Source: Hafnia alvei
GTDB lineage: Bacteria; Pseudomonadota; Gammaproteobacteria; Enterobacterales; Enterobacteriaceae
Assembly (NCBI RefSeq): GCF_964063325.1
Contig: NZ_OZ061315.1
Coordinates: 1,364,001 to 1,428,000 of the forward strand
Direction of reading: 5' to 3'
DNA length: 64,000 bases
Made by a program: the position numbers and the translations under genes
The notes under the pieces: generated by a model
Databases searched by the model: none
Seen by the model: the letters and a program-made list of their open reading frames with translations, nothing else
What the model was told of the DNA's origin: nothing
Part shown: one piece after another, positions 62,220-64,000 of the stretch
How the letters are laid out: every line of letters begins with the position of its first letter
Numbering within the stretch: the stretch's first letter is position 1

Positions 62220-63139
62220 TTGAGTGCGCGATGGGCGCGTGCGTACATGCGTCCTTCTGCGGTGAGTGCGAGCAGGTTAGGGTCTTGTTCTCGGCTGCGT
62301 GCAAATACCAAGGCAATGGTCTGTCGCATCTGATATTCACTGCACAGCGGTAGCAGTTTCACGCTGCTTTCATACACGTTTTTCATTCTACCTGGTATCA
62401 GCGTATAGCCCACGCCAGCCTGAACCAGACTGAGCATCGAGAAAATATCGTTGACTCGGGTAACGATGTCAGGCTCGAAACCGGCAATTTGAAATGCCTC
62501 GCTAAAGCCATGATAAGTGGCAAATCCTTCCGCAAGCGCAACAAATTTCTCGTCACGATAATCACGTAAATCCGCCAAGCCCGGTTTTATCAGCGCCGAT
62601 GAAGCGGGTGCCGCGAGAAAAATATCATCTTGAAACAGCGGCACGGTTTCGAATAACTGTTCGTTCACTTGGCTATCGGAAATAGAAATCAGAATGGCGT
62701 CGAGCTGCTGATTTTCTAGCTGCTGTAATAAATCCTGATTCGAGCCCATGGTGAGGCTGATTTCCACTTCAGGGCGGCGCAGTTTAACGCCCATGATGAG
62801 CTTAGGAATGGTTTCCAGCGTCAGCGAATACATGGTGCCAATTTTCATCCGCTGCTGACCAAACCCAGCGGCGATGCGGGTTTCTTCAATGCCTTTCTGG
62901 GCAAGTTCCACCAGATCGCGGGCATATTCAGCCAGCGTGTGCGCGGCGGGAAGCGGCAGTAAATTACGGCCTTTATGCACAAATAACGGGCAGCGAAATC
63001 CTTCTTCCAGCGTGTGTAACGCCCTATGCACGCTCACACTGCTTAACCCTAGGGATTCTGCCGCGCGGGTGATATTTTCTTTTTCCATGAAGGCTAAAAA
63101 GATTTCTAATTTTCGCAGAGTTATTTCGCTGTCAATCAT
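62216..63139 (-). CDS. mdcR: Malonate operon regulator MdcR (LysR family)
   Basis: 307-aa LysR-type regulator; the Klebsiella homolog activates the mdc genes with malonate and represses itself. Winged helix with ENITRAAESLGLSSVSVHRALHTLE. I start at MIDSEITLRKLEIF, six codons inside the longest reading. Convergent with mdcH. It is encoded 3' of the operon, so it must act on the mdcA promoter about 8 kb away in trans. Confidence 0.92.
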   Translation of the reverse strand: MIDSEITLRKLEIFLAFMEKENITRAAESLGLSSVSVHRALHTLEEGFRCPLFVHKGRNLLPLPAAHTLAEYARDLVELAQKGIEETRIAAGFGQQRMKIGTMYSLTLETIPKLIMGVKLRRPEVEISLTMGSNQDLLQQLENQQLDAILISISDSQVNEQLFETVPLFQDDIFLAAPASSALIKPGLADLRDYRDEKFVALAEGFATYHGFSEAFQIAGFEPDIVTRVNDIFSMLSLVQAGVGYTLIPGRMKNVYESSVKLLPLCSEYQMRQTIALVFARSREQDPNLLALTAEGRMYARAHRALN

Positions 63140-63384
63140 GATTCCGCCGCATAACAATCATACTAATATTAGGGAATACTTTAGCAAAATAAGGAATTTA
63201 TGTTTGGCAAAAAGACAGGTTAGAAAAATTAAAGTAAATTTAGGCTGAGCCCAATGAGGGCGGGGCTTATAGAGATAAAAAAATTCCTATTTTTTTCTGT
63301 ATTTTTGTGAGGGGGTTCTATACTGAAAGTGAGGGGAAAATGTGAGTGATAGTTATTCCCTCGATAGGCGTCAGGGGGTGTGTC

Positions 63385-63975
63385 ATGAGTAACCATGTTT
63401 GGGGACTGTTATCGCATCCGGCACAGGAGTTCCGGCAAATACGGCAGGAAAATGAGTCGGTATCGCATATCTATACTCACCATGTGCTGCTGATGGCTGC
63501 TATTCCTGTCATCTGCTCTTTTATCGGCACCACCCAGTTTGGCTGGGATTTCGGCGGAGACCGCGTTTTTAAAGTAATGCCGATGACGGCGTTAGCCATT
63601 GCAGTTGTGTTTTACGGCTTAATGCTCGCCGCGGTTGGTTTTGTTGGTATGGTCATTCGCTGGATGGCTCGGGAATATGAAAACTGCCCGAGTTTAAATC
63701 AATGTATTGTGTTTGCGGGCTATGTCGGTACGCCCATGTTTATTAGCAGTATCGTATCAATATATCCGATGGTATGGCTGTGCATGCTCGCTGTTATTGT
63801 TGGTGTATGTTATAGCGGGTATTTGTTGTATCGCGGTATTCCGAATTTCCTCGGTATCACTGAAGGTCAGGGGTTTATATTTTCTGGCTCCACCTTTGCA
63901 ATAGGCGTTTTGGTACTCGAGCTGTTATTAGGGATTACCGTTATCATGTGGGGCTATGGTTCGCATATTTTCTAG
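63385..63975 (+). CDS. yohC: Yip1-family inner-membrane protein YohC
   Basis: 196-aa protein with five transmembrane segments, of the Yip1 domain family, function unknown. It follows E. coli YohC (195 aa) closely: HVWGLLSHPAQE, YTHHVLLMAAIPVICSFIGT and FAIGVLVLELLLG. I start at MSNHVWG (ATG after a G-rich stretch) rather than 13 codons upstream. An inverted CTGCG/CGCAG pair starts at 63979, perhaps the terminator, cut by the window end. Confidence 0.93.
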   Translation: MSNHVWGLLSHPAQEFRQIRQENESVSHIYTHHVLLMAAIPVICSFIGTTQFGWDFGGDRVFKVMPMTALAIAVVFYGLMLAAVGFVGMVIRWMAREYENCPSLNQCIVFAGYVGTPMFISSIVSIYPMVWLCMLAVIVGVCYSGYLLYRGIPNFLGITEGQGFIFSGSTFAIGVLVLELLLGITVIMWGYGSHIF

Positions 63976-64000
63976 CCCTGCGGTGTTCAACGCAGTAGAA

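Noticed and set aside
1..64000. CRISPR arrays, insertion sequences, integrases or prophage genes
   Set aside because: No regularly spaced repeats, transposase, integrase or phage structural gene was seen in any frame. The four tRNA-Lys genes could be attachment sites, but no integrated element or att duplication follows them.

Overview
The window is chromosomal DNA of a gamma-proteobacterium of the order Enterobacterales. Most proteins closely resemble E. coli K-12 proteins recalled from memory, and two long blocks keep E. coli gene order. The first runs cpoB - tRNA-Lys cluster - nadA - zitB - aroG - gpmA - gal - modF/modE - acrZ - modABC - ybhA - bioA/bioBFCD - uvrB (about 17 min in E. coli). 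The second carries genes of the E. coli yoh region (dusC, pbpG, yedI-like, yohP, yohC). A Hafniaceae member (Hafnia/Obesumbacterium type) would fit the mix of E. coli-like core genes with a Klebsiella-type malonate decarboxylase operon, but the genus is an inference.

Layout. 1-1247: end of cpoB and four tRNA-Lys(UUU) genes. 1571-9804: nadA, a putrescine aminotransferase gene where E. coli has pnuC, zitB, an AT-rich CPBP-family membrane protein, aroG, a Spy/CpxP-like periplasmic protein, gpmA and psiF. 10015-16822: a copper/silver efflux operon on the minus strand (Cys/His/Met-rich leader gene, cusF-like, cusC-like, cusB with a fused CusF domain, cusA). 17155-21470: galETKM, minus strand. 21740-28171: a second CPBP protein, modF, modE, acrZ, modABC. 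28767-34942: ybhA, a SWIM-SNF2 helicase, ggt. 35123-40164: bioA diverging from bioBFCD. 40321-41113: a HicA-like/HTH pair. 42066-50090: uvrB, a VF530-like protein, a redox cluster (NADPH oxidoreductase, LysR, AhpD-like, MocR), dusC, eamA. 50293-54603: tam, pbpG, yedI, yohP (27 aa), nlpA. 54970-63139: mdcABCDEFGH with convergent mdcR. 63385-63975: yohC.

How the genes work together. Galactose enters glycolysis through the four Leloir enzymes under GalR control; the two classical operators are present and a third lies upstream. ModE controls molybdate uptake by ModABC. BirA-type control applies to the divergent biotin genes. The efflux operon moves Cu(I)/Ag(I) across the envelope. The malonate cluster encodes the ACP, its prosthetic-group synthesis, the acyltransferases, the decarboxylase and a transporter for a soluble, biotin-independent malonate decarboxylase. 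The patA leader region carries a sigma-54 promoter and two NtrC-like sites exactly two helical turns apart, so putrescine catabolism is probably nitrogen-controlled.

There is no CRISPR array, prophage or IS element that I can see. The least explained items are the third GalR operator, the HicA-like/HTH pair, leader-trailer pairing around the tRNA-Lys genes, the compact redox cluster with its MocR-type repeats, and small repeat or hairpin elements in several intergenic gaps.
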